Shown here: in pieces, positions 1 through 8,833 of the stretch
How the letters are laid out: every line of letters begins with the position of its first letter
Numbering within the stretch: the stretch's first letter is position 1
DNA from: Corynebacterium sp. ACRPO
GTDB taxonomy: Bacteria > Actinomycetota > Actinomycetes > Mycobacteriales > Mycobacteriaceae
DNA: 32,003 nucleotides
NCBI RefSeq assembly: GCF_022347205.1
Contig: NZ_JAKRNE010000021.1
Location: 1 to 32,003, forward strand
Reading direction: 5' to 3'
Notes under the pieces: model-generated
Database searches by the model: none
What the model was told of the DNA's origin: nothing
Seen by the model: the letters and a program-made list of their open reading frames with translations, nothing else
Translations under genes and position numbers: made by a program

Positions 1-121
1 GCCGCACCCGAGTGGTGCGGCTACCGGAAGTATCATCCCGAGCGCCCTGAGCTGCTACCAGAAACTCACTGAAGCGCTACCGGATAGTCACGACACTGCT
101 ACCAAATAGCCGGTCGCAACA
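1..121. repeat. Terminal repeats of a probable insertion sequence (IS21-like), body outside window
   Basis: The motif GCTACC followed by an A-rich tail occurs at 20, 54, 76 and 98, and the last three copies are spaced exactly 22 bp apart. A perfect 8-bp hairpin (GCCGCACC/GGTGCGGC, loop of 5) sits at 1-21, as expected just after the end of a coding region. The block closes with GTCGCAACA at 113-121. Several short repeats near a CA terminus are typical of IS21-family ends, which bind their transposase at multiple sites. No transposase is visible because the body would lie left of position 1, so the family assignment is inference. Confidence 0.35.
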
Positions 122-548
122 ACCAAGCTTTCAACCCCAGACGTCTCTAATTCATAACCTTCAACGTTGGCACAATAAATCGAGCCAAGTTTATGAAAGT
201 AGAGAGCCTTATTCCTTCTTCTAACGGTGCGTACAACGTAGCTTGATTTAATAGACCCTTCTACCCAAAAATATGCTCGAAGGTTCTTTGGTCAGGAAAG
301 CATGACAGACACCGTCACCCCTTCAGGGAAAAGCAACTAATCTGCAGCACCAGAAATGATTTAGAGAACGAACAATCGCTGGTGACCAGTTGAAATGTTT
401 AGTTCTCACGCGCTTGCAGTTGGTTAAATGCGCAGGGCACACCGAAGCCCTCGACGCATAAGCGTTATGGATACCAACTCGCACCCCTCCACTGCACAGA
501 ATTGCCACTGCAAGAGTAGTTCCCTGCAGAAAATGGCGTCAGCTACTC
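122..548. other. Gene-poor stretch downstream of kdpE
   Basis: No convincing gene is present. The open frames here are short, lack ribosome-binding sites and resemble nothing recognised. The only tiny frame with a purine-rich leader is a 12-codon one at 302-340. The sequence is more AT-rich than the kdp genes beside it, which fits insertion-sequence flank or a decayed intergenic region. No clear U-tailed terminator for the kdp operon was found here. Confidence 0.4.
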
Positions 549-1262
549 CTAGACTCCTGGGGAGGTAACAAAGCGGTATCCCAACCCGGGTTCAGTAAGC
601 AGATATTGGGGATCAGAGGGATCGGTTTCCAGTTTGCGGCGCAATTGCGAGGTATAGATGCGCAGGTAGTGGCTTTGCCCTTCGAAACCCGGACCCCAAA
701 TCTCTGCGAGGAGGTCTTCTTTGCGCACCAAACCGCCGTGGGCACGCAGCAGCGTCGTAAGCACGCCCCACTCAGTAGGGGTCAGGTGAAGCGGCTTTCC
801 TGCCTTGGTGATGGAGTGTCGAGGGACGTCGATCAGCACATCGCCCGCCCGCACCATCGTGGCTTCCCGCTGGGCAGATGGATGCTGGGGACTGCCATGC
901 CGCAAAGCCACGCGCACGCGGGCCAAGAGCTCTTCCATAGAAAAGGGTTTGGTCACATAATCATCAGCACCGCGATCTAGGGCCGAGGCACTAAATAGGG
1001 GATCGGACCGGGCCGTAAGAATCAGAACGGGAATTGCTGACCACCCTCGAATCCCATCGAGGACCTCCCGCCCATCCATATCCGGCAGACCCATATCCAA
1101 AATCACCACATCGGGCTGATGCTGGGAGACCACCTGCAGACCCTCCGCCCCGGTGCTGGCTGAATACACCTCATACCCACGCGCTTTAAAATTAATGCTC
1201 AAGGTGGTGAGCAAACGCGGATCATCATCCACAATGACAATCGTGGCCTTCTTATCAGTCAT
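549..1262 (-). CDS. kdpE: KdpE, OmpR-family response regulator of the potassium operon
   Basis: The 237-residue protein has a receiver domain (about residues 7-120) and a C-terminal winged-helix DNA-binding domain (about 140-233). Visible receiver residues are the acidic cluster D12-D14, phospho-acceptor D56 (ILDMGLP) and K105 (VTKPF). KdpE is phosphorylated by KdpD and activates kdpFABC transcription when potassium is scarce or turgor falls. The ATG lies inside the end of kdpD, with an 8-nt overlap, so translation is probably coupled. It is the last gene of the kdp cluster. A KdpE-type box ahead of the operon (8545-8568) suggests autoregulation of the whole set. Confidence 0.95.
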   Translation of the reverse strand: MTDKKATIVIVDDDPRLLTTLSINFKARGYEVYSASTGAEGLQVVSQHQPDVVILDMGLPDMDGREVLDGIRGWSAIPVLILTARSDPLFSASALDRGADDYVTKPFSMEELLARVRVALRHGSPQHPSAQREATMVRAGDVLIDVPRHSITKAGKPLHLTPTEWGVLTTLLRAHGGLVRKEDLLAEIWGPGFEGQSHYLRIYTSQLRRKLETDPSDPQYLLTEPGLGYRFVTSPGV

Positions 1263-3849
1263 GGCTTTTCTCCTCCCGCAGCGGGAAACTCAGGATAAAG
1301 GTCGCTCCTGGAGTGGCCTCTACGGTGATAGTACCGTCCATGGCCTCCACAAATCCGCGTACGACGGAGAGGCCTAAACCCACCCCGTTGTCATTGCTGG
1401 TATCGCCCAAGCGCTGAAAAGCTTGGAAAAGCTCCTGCTGCTTTTCTGGTGAAATTCCCGGCCCTTCATCGCTCACACTCAGCTCCACACGTTCATCCTT
1501 AACCTGCGCATCAACGTTGACTGGTCCGCTCGGCGCATAGCGCAAAGCGTTATCGAATAGGTTCGCCAGCACGCGTTCCAGCAAAACGCTATCCGCGCAA
1601 CAGGTGCGGCCACGGAGTCCAGAACCAATATGAATGCGACCAAGTTGGTCCTTGCTATGTCCAAAGGCACAGGAAGCAATAGCCCGATTGGCTACCTCGT
1701 ATAACTCCACAGTATCCCGGCGTGCAGTTACCGCTCCTGCACTCAAACGCGAGTGATCCAATAGGTTGGTCACGAGCAGCGTGAGCTGATCGATGCTAGC
1801 TGCGGTTTCCGCCAGCAGTATTTCTTGATCCTCTGGACTGAATTCGATTTCGGAATTCCGCAAAGAGGACACAGCCAGCTTGGCCGTTGCTAGGGGCGTG
1901 CGCAGATCGTGGCTCACGCTCGATAGCAGTGCACGACGCAATTCATCAGCGGCAGCAATGGCATCGGCACGTGCGGCTTCAGCCGAAAGCTTGTCGCGGC
2001 GCACTATGCCGGCTAAATAGCCTGCCACAACCGCCACCAAAGCACGGTCGCGGGCGGATAACGCTGGGCCTTCCATCACAATCTGGACCGTAGTGTCCTC
2101 GCTGGAGACCAACGTTTCTACCTCACGTTTATGAGTCTTTGCGGGGATATGCAGGTGTCTACTTTGCCGGGGCGAGGCCGCCGAAGCGTGCCAAGTAGAG
2201 AGTATGTCCCCGGAGGCGTCAAGAAGCACGGCCTTATGGCAGCCGAAGGTCTCTCCTACCTTGCGAAGCACTGCGTCGATGGGAGATACGTCCGCACGGC
2301 GGTTGAGGGCTGCGCGGGAAAAGACCGTCAAGAGCTCAGCATCGCGCGTGGCAATGGCCGCATTATGGTGCTCTATTTTGGTGCGCCGCACTTGTAAACC
2401 CACGGCCAGGGCAATGGCTACCATGACCACGAGGATGACAGCGTTAGCTGGCTCAGCAATATCGAACGTGTACAGGGGCTCGGTAAAGAACCAATTGACC
2501 GCCAAGCCCGAGGCAAACGCAATAATTACCGCCGGCCACAGGCCAGCGAGCATGCTCACGAGGAGGATCAGCGCAAAGTAAAAAGCAGAACACGTGCCTG
2601 TTCCCAATGCCGAGCCGTCGATGCCTTGCAACAGTGCGGTCAAGGCGATGAAAGCGACAGCTGTGCCCACCCAAGACACCGCCCGGCGCGGAAGGGAATG
2701 CAATGGTCGCAGCAGTGGTGAAAGAGGCGAGGGTTTATCGGACGGAAGATTAACAATGTGACAATCGATCTTGCCTGAATCCCGCAACACGGCCTCAGCA
2801 ACGGTGCCGCGCCAGTGCAGGCCTAAGCGACGCCGTGGTGAAACCCCCAGGACCAACTGGGTGGCGTTAACGCTGCGGGCAAAATTAAGCAGCGCTTCTG
2901 GCACCGAGTCACCGGTGACCTGATGCAAACGGGCACCCACGTCCTGAGCCAAGGATTGTAATTTGGCCAGTTGTTGAGCGGAACCTGCAACGGAAGATTC
3001 ACCGGAAGAAAAGGAGTCCCCAAAAATTACGTGGACTACATGTAGCTCGGCTGAGGATTTGGACGCGATGCGGCGCCCGCGGCGAATGAGCAGTTCTGCG
3101 TGCGCGACGTTCTGAATGGCCACGACCACCCGTTCCCGCGCCTCCCAGGTATCAGTAATGTCTTGTTCAGAACGGTAGGATGCGAGAGCCTCATCAACCT
3201 GGTCCGCCAACCACAACAGGGCAAGCTCCCGCAGTGCAGTCAGATTGCCCACCCGAAAATAATTATTCAAAGCAGGGGCAATGCGCGCTTCTTTATAGAC
3301 TTGGCCATCACTCAAGCGGGTGCGCAAGAGCTGCGGGGATACATCCACCAACTCGATCTCGTTCGCCGCACGCACGACCTCGTCCGGCACCGTCTCCTGC
3401 GGGGAAATACCGGTGATCTGGTTTATTACGTCATTGAGGCTTTCGAGGTGCTGGATGTTCAGGGTAGAAATCACATCGATTCCTGCGGCTAGGAGTTCCT
3501 CTATGTCTTCCCAGCGCTTAGCGTGTTCCTCACCGCGCGGATTGGAATGGGCAAATTCATCGACCAGAACGGTTTCCGGCTGGCGCGAGATGATGGCTGC
3601 AGTATCGAGTTCTCCGGTGGATAGCCCGGCGGCGTGGCGCCGCGGGATGGTCTCAAGGCCATCGCACAGCGCCCGAGTGAATTCGCGCCCATGATCTTCC
3701 ACGATGCCAATGACCACATCGCGGCCGGCCAGCACAAGGCCGTGCGCCTCGTTGAGCATTGCACAGGTCTTACCAGACCCAGGCGCCGCGCCGAGGTAGA
3801 TCTTCAAAGCGCCACGCTTGGTGCGCGCCGGAACTTTCTTGTCGTTCAT
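1255..3849 (-). CDS. kdpD: KdpD, sensor histidine kinase for potassium limitation
   Basis: At 864 residues this is close to the usual KdpD length of about 850-900. It starts with the KdpD nucleotide-binding domain, with a P-loop GAAPGSGKT at residues 20-28; many homologues have V where S25 stands here. A universal-stress-protein-like domain follows (about 230-365). Four closely spaced membrane helices come next (about 390-490), then a GAF-like region, a HisKA domain with phospho-acceptor His647 (SSVSHDLRTPLA), and an ATPase domain ending with N- and G-box motifs (NLFDNALRYA, DEGPGIS, GVGLGLSVV). It senses low K+ and phosphorylates KdpE. The ATG lies 12 bp after the kdpC stop, and its end overlaps kdpE. 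Confidence 0.96.
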   Translation of the reverse strand: MNDKKVPARTKRGALKIYLGAAPGSGKTCAMLNEAHGLVLAGRDVVIGIVEDHGREFTRALCDGLETIPRRHAAGLSTGELDTAAIISRQPETVLVDEFAHSNPRGEEHAKRWEDIEELLAAGIDVISTLNIQHLESLNDVINQITGISPQETVPDEVVRAANEIELVDVSPQLLRTRLSDGQVYKEARIAPALNNYFRVGNLTALRELALLWLADQVDEALASYRSEQDITDTWEARERVVVAIQNVAHAELLIRRGRRIASKSSAELHVVHVIFGDSFSSGESSVAGSAQQLAKLQSLAQDVGARLHQVTGDSVPEALLNFARSVNATQLVLGVSPRRRLGLHWRGTVAEAVLRDSGKIDCHIVNLPSDKPSPLSPLLRPLHSLPRRAVSWVGTAVAFIALTALLQGIDGSALGTGTCSAFYFALILLVSMLAGLWPAVIIAFASGLAVNWFFTEPLYTFDIAEPANAVILVVMVAIALAVGLQVRRTKIEHHNAAIATRDAELLTVFSRAALNRRADVSPIDAVLRKVGETFGCHKAVLLDASGDILSTWHASAASPRQSRHLHIPAKTHKREVETLVSSEDTTVQIVMEGPALSARDRALVAVVAGYLAGIVRRDKLSAEAARADAIAAADELRRALLSSVSHDLRTPLATAKLAVSSLRNSEIEFSPEDQEILLAETAASIDQLTLLVTNLLDHSRLSAGAVTARRDTVELYEVANRAIASCAFGHSKDQLGRIHIGSGLRGRTCCADSVLLERVLANLFDNALRYAPSGPVNVDAQVKDERVELSVSDEGPGISPEKQQELFQAFQRLGDTSNDNGVGLGLSVVRGFVEAMDGTITVEATPGATFILSFPLREEKSHD

Positions 3850-3861
3850 ATGGCACTCATC

Positions 3862-4413
3862 TTATGAGCAGGACGGTGGAAGGGGCAGTGCTCGGTTGAG
3901 AGTAGTGACGTTAACTGCGTCTTCGCCCAGGAACCCGAGGCTGGCATGCTCCGTGTTGTCCTCGATGAGGCTTCGCACATCTTCGGTGCTCATCCCCTGC
4001 TCTCGTGCGACACGTGGAGCCTGTAGTTCAGCGTACGCAGGGCTAATGCCAGAGTCGACACCAGAGCCGGAACCGGTTACCGCATCGGTGGGAACATCTT
4101 CTGGAGCGGCGCCTTCACGCTTGGCGATGTCCCCGCGCCGCTCCTGCACGGCTTTTTCTAGCTCGGAGCTACTAGCGCCGTAATTGCTCATGCCTTCGGA
4201 ACGGGGGAAGAAGTACGGGCCTTCGGTCTGACCATCTTGCAGCTGGGTCGAGCCAGCTAGGCACTCACCTTGGTAAATGAGGTTGCCCTCGGCGGAGTCC
4301 GGCTTGATGCGGGAGATTCCCCACACGGCAGCGGGATAAATCATTCCCAGTGCGATAACGCACAATAGTACGGCTACGAATCCAGCGGCGAGGTTACGAA
4401 AATAGACACGCAT
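3862..4413 (-). CDS. kdpC: KdpC, subunit of the K+-transporting ATPase
   Basis: The 183-residue protein has one N-terminal membrane helix (about residues 9-29) and a soluble extracytoplasmic domain, the standard KdpC layout. Family landmarks are visible: PAAVWGISR after the helix, YFFPRSEG, the serine-rich NYGASSSELE segment, the SGSGVDSGISPAYAELQAPRVA block and the C-terminal VNVTTLNRAL. KdpC holds the KdpA channel and KdpB pump together and raises ATP affinity. The gene starts 17 bp after kdpB, with an AGAAGGACC ribosome-binding site ahead of the ATG. KdpD follows after 12 bp. Confidence 0.95.
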   Translation of the reverse strand: MRVYFRNLAAGFVAVLLCVIALGMIYPAAVWGISRIKPDSAEGNLIYQGECLAGSTQLQDGQTEGPYFFPRSEGMSNYGASSSELEKAVQERRGDIAKREGAAPEDVPTDAVTGSGSGVDSGISPAYAELQAPRVAREQGMSTEDVRSLIEDNTEHASLGFLGEDAVNVTTLNRALPLPPSCS

Positions 4414-4430
4414 TTTTGGTCCTTCTTTTT

Positions 4431-6494
4431 CTACATACCTGGAAGCAGGTTGACTACCTGGTCAATGAGCCAGATGCCTAGGAATGGGGTGATCACGCCG
4501 CCCAGTCCCCAAATGCCCAGGTTACGGCGTAGCAGGGACGAGGCGGAGGCCGGCTTATAGGCCACGCCCTTGAGCGCCAATGGGATAAGAGCAACGATGA
4601 TGAGCGCATTGAATACCACTGCAGACACAATGGCGGATTGCGGCGAGTGCAGGTGCATCACGTTGAGGCGCTCGAGGTGCGGAAGCTGGGTAGAAAACAG
4701 GGCCGGCAAGATGGCGAAGTACTTCGCTAAGTCATTGGCCAAAGAGAAGGTGGTAAGCGCCCCACGGGTGATGAGCAACTGCTTGCCAATGCGCACGACA
4801 TCGATAAGCTTGGTCGGATCAGAATCCAAGTCCACCATATTGGCGGCTTCCTTCGCTGCAGAGGTGCCCGTGTTCATGGCCACGCCCACGTCCGCCTGCG
4901 CCAGCGCTGGTGCATCATTAGTACCGTCACCGGTCATAGCGACCATGCGGCCGTGCGCCTGTTCCTCGCGGATCCTGGCCAGCTTATCTTCCGGGGTGGC
5001 CTCCGCGATGTAATCATCGACGCCTGCCTCTTTCGCAATGGCCGCTGCCGTCAATGGGTTATCGCCGGTCACCATGATGGTTTTGATGCCCATCTGGCGC
5101 AGTTCGGCGAAGCGCTCCGCCATGCCCGGCTTGACGACGTCACTGAGCTGTACCACCGCAATAACCCTGCGGGTGCCGTCGGATTCTTCCACAGCAACGG
5201 GCAGCGGGGTTCCACCGCCTTCAGCAATCTGGGTCACGGAGTCTTCAATTTCTTGTGGCCAGTCGCCACCTGCTTCAGTTACCCACCGGCGCACGGCGTC
5301 GCCGGCACCCTTACGCAGCTTTCGGTCTCTCAGGTCAAGCCCAGACATGCGGGTAGAAGCGCTAAATGGAATGACCTCGGCGGTCTTTTCTTCCTCTCCT
5401 GCTTCGGTAGAAAGGTGATAGTTTTCGGTCAACCACGACACGATGGAGCGACCCTCCGGGGTCTCATCGGCAACCGAAGCAACGCGGGCTATCTCCGCAG
5501 CTTCCTGCTCATCGACACCGCGCGCAACGATAAGCCCGGTAGCCTGCCGGTTGCCATAGGTGATGGTGCCGGTTTTATCCATGAGTAGGGTCGCTACGTC
5601 TCCCGCCGCCTCCACCGCGCGTCCGGACGTAGCCAGAACATTGTGGTGCACGAGGCGGTTCATTCCCGCGATTCCCACTGCGGATAGCAGGGCAGCGATG
5701 GTGGTTGGGATGAGGCAGACCAACAGGGCCACCAGCGAGAGCGGGGAGAGCTCCGCGCCGGTAAACAACCCCATTGGGGCCAGTGCGGTAACCGCAATGA
5801 GGAAGAGGATAGTCAGGGTAGACAGGAGGATGCTCAGCGCGATTTCATTCGGGGTCTTGCGGCGCTCCGCTCCCTCCACCAAGGCAATCATCGTATCGAC
5901 GAAGGTAGATCCCGGCTCCGAGGTGATCTGTACCAGGATGGAATCAGACAAGACCACGGTACCGCCGGTCACAGCACAGCGATCGCCACCGGCCTCGCGA
6001 ACCACGGGAGCAGACTCGCCGGTAATGGCAGATTCATCGACGGTTGCCGCGCCTTCAATGACGTCGCCGTCGCCCGGGATAGTCTCTCCGGCCTCCACGC
6101 GCACGATAGCGCCCTTGGTGAGCTCAGAAGCGGCAATGACCTCGATGCCGCCATCGGTAACTAGGTTCGCGGTGGCGTCATCGCGCACGGCGCGCAAGCT
6201 ATCCGCTTGGGCTTTACCGCGGCCTTCGGCATATGCCTCAGCGAACGCGGCGAACGCAATGGTAAACCATAACCATACGGTCACCACCCAGCCATAAACG
6301 CTGGGGCTAAAGATGGACCACAGGGTAGTCAGCGCGGCGCCTACCCACACCACGAACATGACGGGGTTACGGGCTTGGGCGAGCGGGGACATCTTGTGCG
6401 GCAACGATTTAAACGCTGCCGCAGCCAACCCACTGTTTTTGGTGGCAGAGCGCTGGGGAGTGGGTTGCTCAGTGGTCATAGTTGGTGTTGTCAT
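4431..6494 (-). CDS. kdpB: KdpB, catalytic P-type ATPase subunit of the K+ pump
   Basis: This is a P-type ATPase of 687 residues. The phosphorylated aspartate is D306 in the DKTGT motif. The actuator TGES motif (AITGESAPV), [10 protein letters not shown] and the hinge [17 protein letters not shown] are all intact. It hydrolyses ATP to drive K+ moved through KdpA. The frame stays open upstream to 6725, but that extension lies entirely inside kdpA and encodes a low-complexity Arg/His-rich peptide. The start at 6494 is preferred because GGAGG lies 7 nt before the ATG and the ATG overlaps the kdpA stop as ATGA. A second in-frame ATG five codons later is possible. Confidence 0.96.
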   Translation of the reverse strand: MTTPTMTTEQPTPQRSATKNSGLAAAAFKSLPHKMSPLAQARNPVMFVVWVGAALTTLWSIFSPSVYGWVVTVWLWFTIAFAAFAEAYAEGRGKAQADSLRAVRDDATANLVTDGGIEVIAASELTKGAIVRVEAGETIPGDGDVIEGAATVDESAITGESAPVVREAGGDRCAVTGGTVVLSDSILVQITSEPGSTFVDTMIALVEGAERRKTPNEIALSILLSTLTILFLIAVTALAPMGLFTGAELSPLSLVALLVCLIPTTIAALLSAVGIAGMNRLVHHNVLATSGRAVEAAGDVATLLMDKTGTITYGNRQATGLIVARGVDEQEAAEIARVASVADETPEGRSIVSWLTENYHLSTEAGEEEKTAEVIPFSASTRMSGLDLRDRKLRKGAGDAVRRWVTEAGGDWPQEIEDSVTQIAEGGGTPLPVAVEESDGTRRVIAVVQLSDVVKPGMAERFAELRQMGIKTIMVTGDNPLTAAAIAKEAGVDDYIAEATPEDKLARIREEQAHGRMVAMTGDGTNDAPALAQADVGVAMNTGTSAAKEAANMVDLDSDPTKLIDVVRIGKQLLITRGALTTFSLANDLAKYFAILPALFSTQLPHLERLNVMHLHSPQSAIVSAVVFNALIIVALIPLALKGVAYKPASASSLLRRNLGIWGLGGVITPFLGIWLIDQVVNLLPGM

Positions 6495-8206
6495 GAGAGT
6501 GCCTCCGAAATGGGACCCAAGGTAAGAACGGGGAAGAAGGTAAGGGCGGCGACCAACACAATGACGCCGATGGTAAGCAGCGCGAAGGTCACGCCGGACG
6601 TCGGCAAGCTGCCGGCGGTAGTGGCCTGCCGGCGTTGACCGGCTAGGCTGCCCGCCAAATACAGGGTGAAGACGATGGGGAGGAAGCGGCCCAGCAGCAT
6701 GGCGATACCGAGGGTGACTTGCCACCAGGGCTCGGTTACCGTCAGGCCCGCGAAGGCCGAGCCGTTATTATTTGACGCCGAGGTAAAGGCATAAAGTACC
6801 TCGGAGAGACCGTGCGCGTTATCCGGGGTTCCCGGCGCGCCGTAGTTGGTCGCGGAAAGCTCTACCAGCTTGCGCTGAGCCACCGATGCCCCCACGCCTA
6901 CTAGGACGAGGACCGGCATGGTGAGGATGTACAGGCTCACCGCGGAGATTTCCTTGCGGCCGACCTTATTGCCCATAAACTCCGGTGTGCGCCCAACGAG
7001 CAGGCCGCCGATAAATACGGCGAGGATTGCCACCATCAGCAGACCGTAGAGGCCAGTGCCCACGCCGCCTGGTGCAATTTCGCCCAGGAGCATATTGAGG
7101 ATCAACAAGCCGCCACCCAATGGTGAATAGCTATCGTGCATCGAATCGACCGCACCGGTAGAAGTGCCCGTAGTAGACACCGCAAAGAGTGCGGAAGCGT
7201 CAATACCTAGGCGCTGTTCGATGCCCTCCAAGTTGCCGCCCGCAGCCTGGGCTGCCGCACCGGTGGTAGTGTGCTGCGCCCATACCACCAAGGCAACCAT
7301 AACGGTCCAAATGCCGCCGATGACGCCAAGCAGGGTCCAGGCATGCTTCTGCGATTTCAGCATTACCCCATAGGCACGGATAAAGCAGAAAGAGATAACC
7401 AGCAAAGAAAAGATTTCCACGAGGTTGGTAAAACCAGTGGGGTTCTCAAAAGGGTGCGCCGAGTTGGCGCCGAAGATGCCACCACCATTGGTTCCCAGCA
7501 ATTTAATTGCTTCCTGGCTAGCCACCGGAGCGCGCGGAATATCCACGCCCGCGGAGCTCACCAGGTTGGACCCGAAGGTTTGCATGGTTCCGCCCAAGAT
7601 AAGGACGAAGGAAATCAATAGTGAAAGCGGCAAAAGAATGCGCACCAAACCGCGGGTGAGGTCAACCCAGAAATTTCCGATGAGGTGCTGTCCGCTCTCA
7701 GAGCCCAGCTTGTCACGGCTATATCCCAAGTGACCGATACCGCGAATGAGCGCAACCGCCACACACATGCCGACAGCCGCGGAGGCGAAGTTCTGGACGG
7801 TCAGGCCAAGCATCTGCGCAGCATTGGTCAGGGTTTCTTCGCCCGAATAGGACTGCCAGTTGGTATTGGACACGAATGACGCCGCCGTATTGAACGCCAT
7901 CCACGGTTCCACCGCTGCGGAGCGGGAATTGCCAAAGCTAGGCAAAACGGTTTGTAGGCGCTGCACCGCGTAAAGAACGAGTACGGATGCCAAGCTGAAA
8001 CCAAGCAATGCACGGCTGTAATTCTTGCTGTTATGCCCGCGGTTTGGGTCAACGCGCAGGACCTTATACACCGCACGCTCTATCGCCCAGTCCTTGTCAG
8101 AGGTGTAGCTGCGTGCGATCCAATTGCCCAAAGGAACATATGCCGCCGCGAGCAAGACGACGAGGGCGAGGAACTGCGGTAACACCGCCCCAATGCCGGC
8201 GATCAT
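6491..8206 (-). CDS. kdpA: KdpA, potassium-binding channel-like subunit
   Basis: The 571-residue polytopic membrane protein belongs to the KdpA family (usual length about 555-560). It contains the conserved N-terminal signature ([17 protein letters not shown]), the selectivity-filter-like glycine stretches [20 protein letters not shown] and [14 protein letters not shown], and the [12 protein letters not shown] loop. It selects and conducts K+ into the KdpFABC complex. Its ATG overlaps the kdpF stop by 4 nt (ATGA) and its stop overlaps the kdpB start the same way, so F, A and B are translated in a coupled chain. Confidence 0.96.
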   Translation of the reverse strand: MIAGIGAVLPQFLALVVLLAAAYVPLGNWIARSYTSDKDWAIERAVYKVLRVDPNRGHNSKNYSRALLGFSLASVLVLYAVQRLQTVLPSFGNSRSAAVEPWMAFNTAASFVSNTNWQSYSGEETLTNAAQMLGLTVQNFASAAVGMCVAVALIRGIGHLGYSRDKLGSESGQHLIGNFWVDLTRGLVRILLPLSLLISFVLILGGTMQTFGSNLVSSAGVDIPRAPVASQEAIKLLGTNGGGIFGANSAHPFENPTGFTNLVEIFSLLVISFCFIRAYGVMLKSQKHAWTLLGVIGGIWTVMVALVVWAQHTTTGAAAQAAGGNLEGIEQRLGIDASALFAVSTTGTSTGAVDSMHDSYSPLGGGLLILNMLLGEIAPGGVGTGLYGLLMVAILAVFIGGLLVGRTPEFMGNKVGRKEISAVSLYILTMPVLVLVGVGASVAQRKLVELSATNYGAPGTPDNAHGLSEVLYAFTSASNNNGSAFAGLTVTEPWWQVTLGIAMLLGRFLPIVFTLYLAGSLAGQRRQATTAGSLPTSGVTFALLTIGVIVLVAALTFFPVLTLGPISEALS

Positions 8207-8298
8207 GCGAAACGCTCCGGATCAACTAAGGAAATGATGAGGTAGGTCACCAACGCCACAACAATGATGAGGCCAATGACCGCTGTAATGGTGTTCAT
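8203..8298 (-). CDS. kdpF: KdpF, small membrane subunit of the K+ ATPase
   Basis: This is a 31-residue single-helix peptide reading MNTITAVIGLIIVVALVTYL and ending [10 protein letters not shown]. The ending L-x-x-PE(R/K)F is the KdpF family signature, and its place directly before kdpA confirms it. KdpF acts as a lipid-like stabiliser of the Kdp complex. Its TGA overlaps the kdpA ATG. No good ribosome-binding site precedes its own ATG, which follows the TAA of another tiny frame after only 2 nt, so its translation may depend on that frame (see 8301-8387). Confidence 0.9.
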   Translation of the reverse strand: MNTITAVIGLIIVVALVTYLIISLVDPERFA

Positions 8299-8300
8299 GG

Positions 8301-8387
8301 TTATGCGTCACCGTCCAGAAGCTCGTTGAGGACGGAGGGACAGCCAACCGTCAGGATGGCTATCAGGATTGCCACGATGTCTAACAT
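8301..8387 (-). CDS. Hypothetical 28-residue hydrophobic peptide upstream of kdpF
   Basis: The 28-codon frame encodes a hydrophobic helix (LDIVAILIAILTVGCPSV) followed by an acidic tail (NELLDGDA). A strong purine run, AAGGGGG, lies about 9 nt before the ATG, and the TAA is 2 nt before the kdpF ATG. KdpF has no clear ribosome-binding site of its own. I do not recognise the peptide. It could be a leader peptide that couples translation into kdpF, or an extra small membrane subunit. A longer in-frame extension to 8492 exists but lacks these start signals. The evidence is the start context and position only. Confidence 0.5.
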   Translation of the reverse strand: MLDIVAILIAILTVGCPSVLNELLDGDA

Positions 8388-8424
8388 GTGGGAAACCCCC
8401 TTGTGCGAGTGAAACTTTCCTGTG

Positions 8425-8469
8425 CCTGACAGGTATGCCTGCCAGGTGCCGGTACCAAGGCAGCACCTG
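8425..8469 (-). promoter_or_regulatory. Hairpin-forming leader segment of the kdp transcript
   Basis: Two copies of CCTG-N-CAGG stand at 8425-8433 and 8438-8446. A 7-bp inverted repeat (CAGGTGC at 8443-8449, GCACCTG at 8463-8469) encloses a GGTACC palindrome. The segment lies between the probable kdp promoter and the first small frame, so it would be in the 5' leader and could fold in alternative ways. A possible -10 box (TAACGT on the minus strand, 8480-8485) lies just upstream. No known riboswitch class was recognised. Confidence 0.3.
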
Positions 8470-8544
8470 CTACGCACAAACGTTAGGACCACACCCCCGC
8501 TGCCCTAGGCAATCTTTGCGCTATCTTTACGCCTCTCGCTCGCA

Positions 8545-8568
8545 ATTTTTATATCTTCTTTACACCCC
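8545..8568. promoter_or_regulatory. KdpE-type binding site ahead of the kdp operon
   Basis: The plus strand reads TTTATA (8548-8553), five bases, then TTTACA (8559-8564), in the context ATTTT...CACCCC. From memory this closely matches the E. coli KdpE target upstream of kdpFABC, which has TTTATA-N5-TTTACA followed by CCCC. It lies about 160 bp before the first small frame of the operon. Related half-sites (CTTTGCGC and CTTTACGCC, 8515-8532) stand between it and the operon. The match is seen directly; binding is inferred. Confidence 0.6.
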
Positions 8569-8616
8569 TTTTGCGCCACCTTTTCTTCAGGCCAAGAACC
8601 GCCCTTTATCCACAAC

Positions 8617-8649
8617 GAAGGCCCGCCGACAGCACATCGGCGGGCCTTC
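8617..8649. terminator. Perfect 13-bp hairpin between the divergent kdp and hydrolase genes
   Basis: GAAGGCCCGCCGA at 8617-8629 pairs perfectly with 8637-8649 around a 7-base loop. No long U-tract follows on either strand (CTCC on plus, GTTG on minus). It has terminator strength but no gene points into it within the intergenic region. It may insulate the two divergent units or be a relic of a lost gene. A perfect DnaA-type 9-mer, TTATCCACA, lies just beside it at 8606-8614. Confidence 0.5.
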
Positions 8650-8718
8650 TCCCCATGACTAATCTCTCGGTACCCAAAGAGGGAGTGGAGCGCACCCTCC
8701 TGCAAGCACCGCCCGTGA

Positions 8719-8737
8719 TTAGGCAAGCCTAAGTTTA
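8719..8737. promoter_or_regulatory. DtxR-type iron box
   Basis: TTAGGCAAGCCTAAGTTTA matches the 19-bp DtxR consensus TWAGGTWAGSCTWACCTWA at 16 of 19 positions, including the central AGSCT core. DtxR is the Fe2+-dependent repressor of corynebacteria. The site lies about 97 bp before the hydrolase at 8834 and about 330 bp before the kdp genes, so either unit could be affected. Three mismatches in the right half leave room for a weak or chance site. Confidence 0.5.
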
Positions 8738-8819
8738 TAAACCTTTCGTAGGATGGTCAAGGGTTTGCCCATAAATTTCTTAACTCCTGCCAAAAACACA
8801 GTTAACCTGCAATAACGAG

Positions 8820-8825
8820 TACAAT
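8820..8825 (+). promoter_or_regulatory. Probable -10 box of the hydrolase gene, leaderless start
   Basis: TACAAT stands 8 nt before the ATG at 8834. No Shine-Dalgarno sequence lies between them, so transcription would start at or within a base or two of the start codon. Leaderless mRNAs are common in corynebacteria. No good -35 box is seen at the right spacing. Confidence 0.5.
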
Positions 8826-8833
8826 CCGGAACC

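Noticed and set aside
302..340. 12-codon frame MTDTVTPSGKSN with a purine-rich leader
   Set aside because: It is too short, has no neighbour to couple with and no recognisable product.
6495..6725. Longer kdpB with 77 extra N-terminal residues
   Set aside because: The extension lies wholly within kdpA, is Arg/His/Pro-rich and unlike KdpB. The ATG at 6494 has GGAGG and an ATGA overlap.
8388..8720. A ydaO-type c-di-AMP riboswitch in the kdp leader
   Set aside because: Such switches control K+ transporters in some bacteria, but I could not find their conserved core here, only unassigned hairpins.
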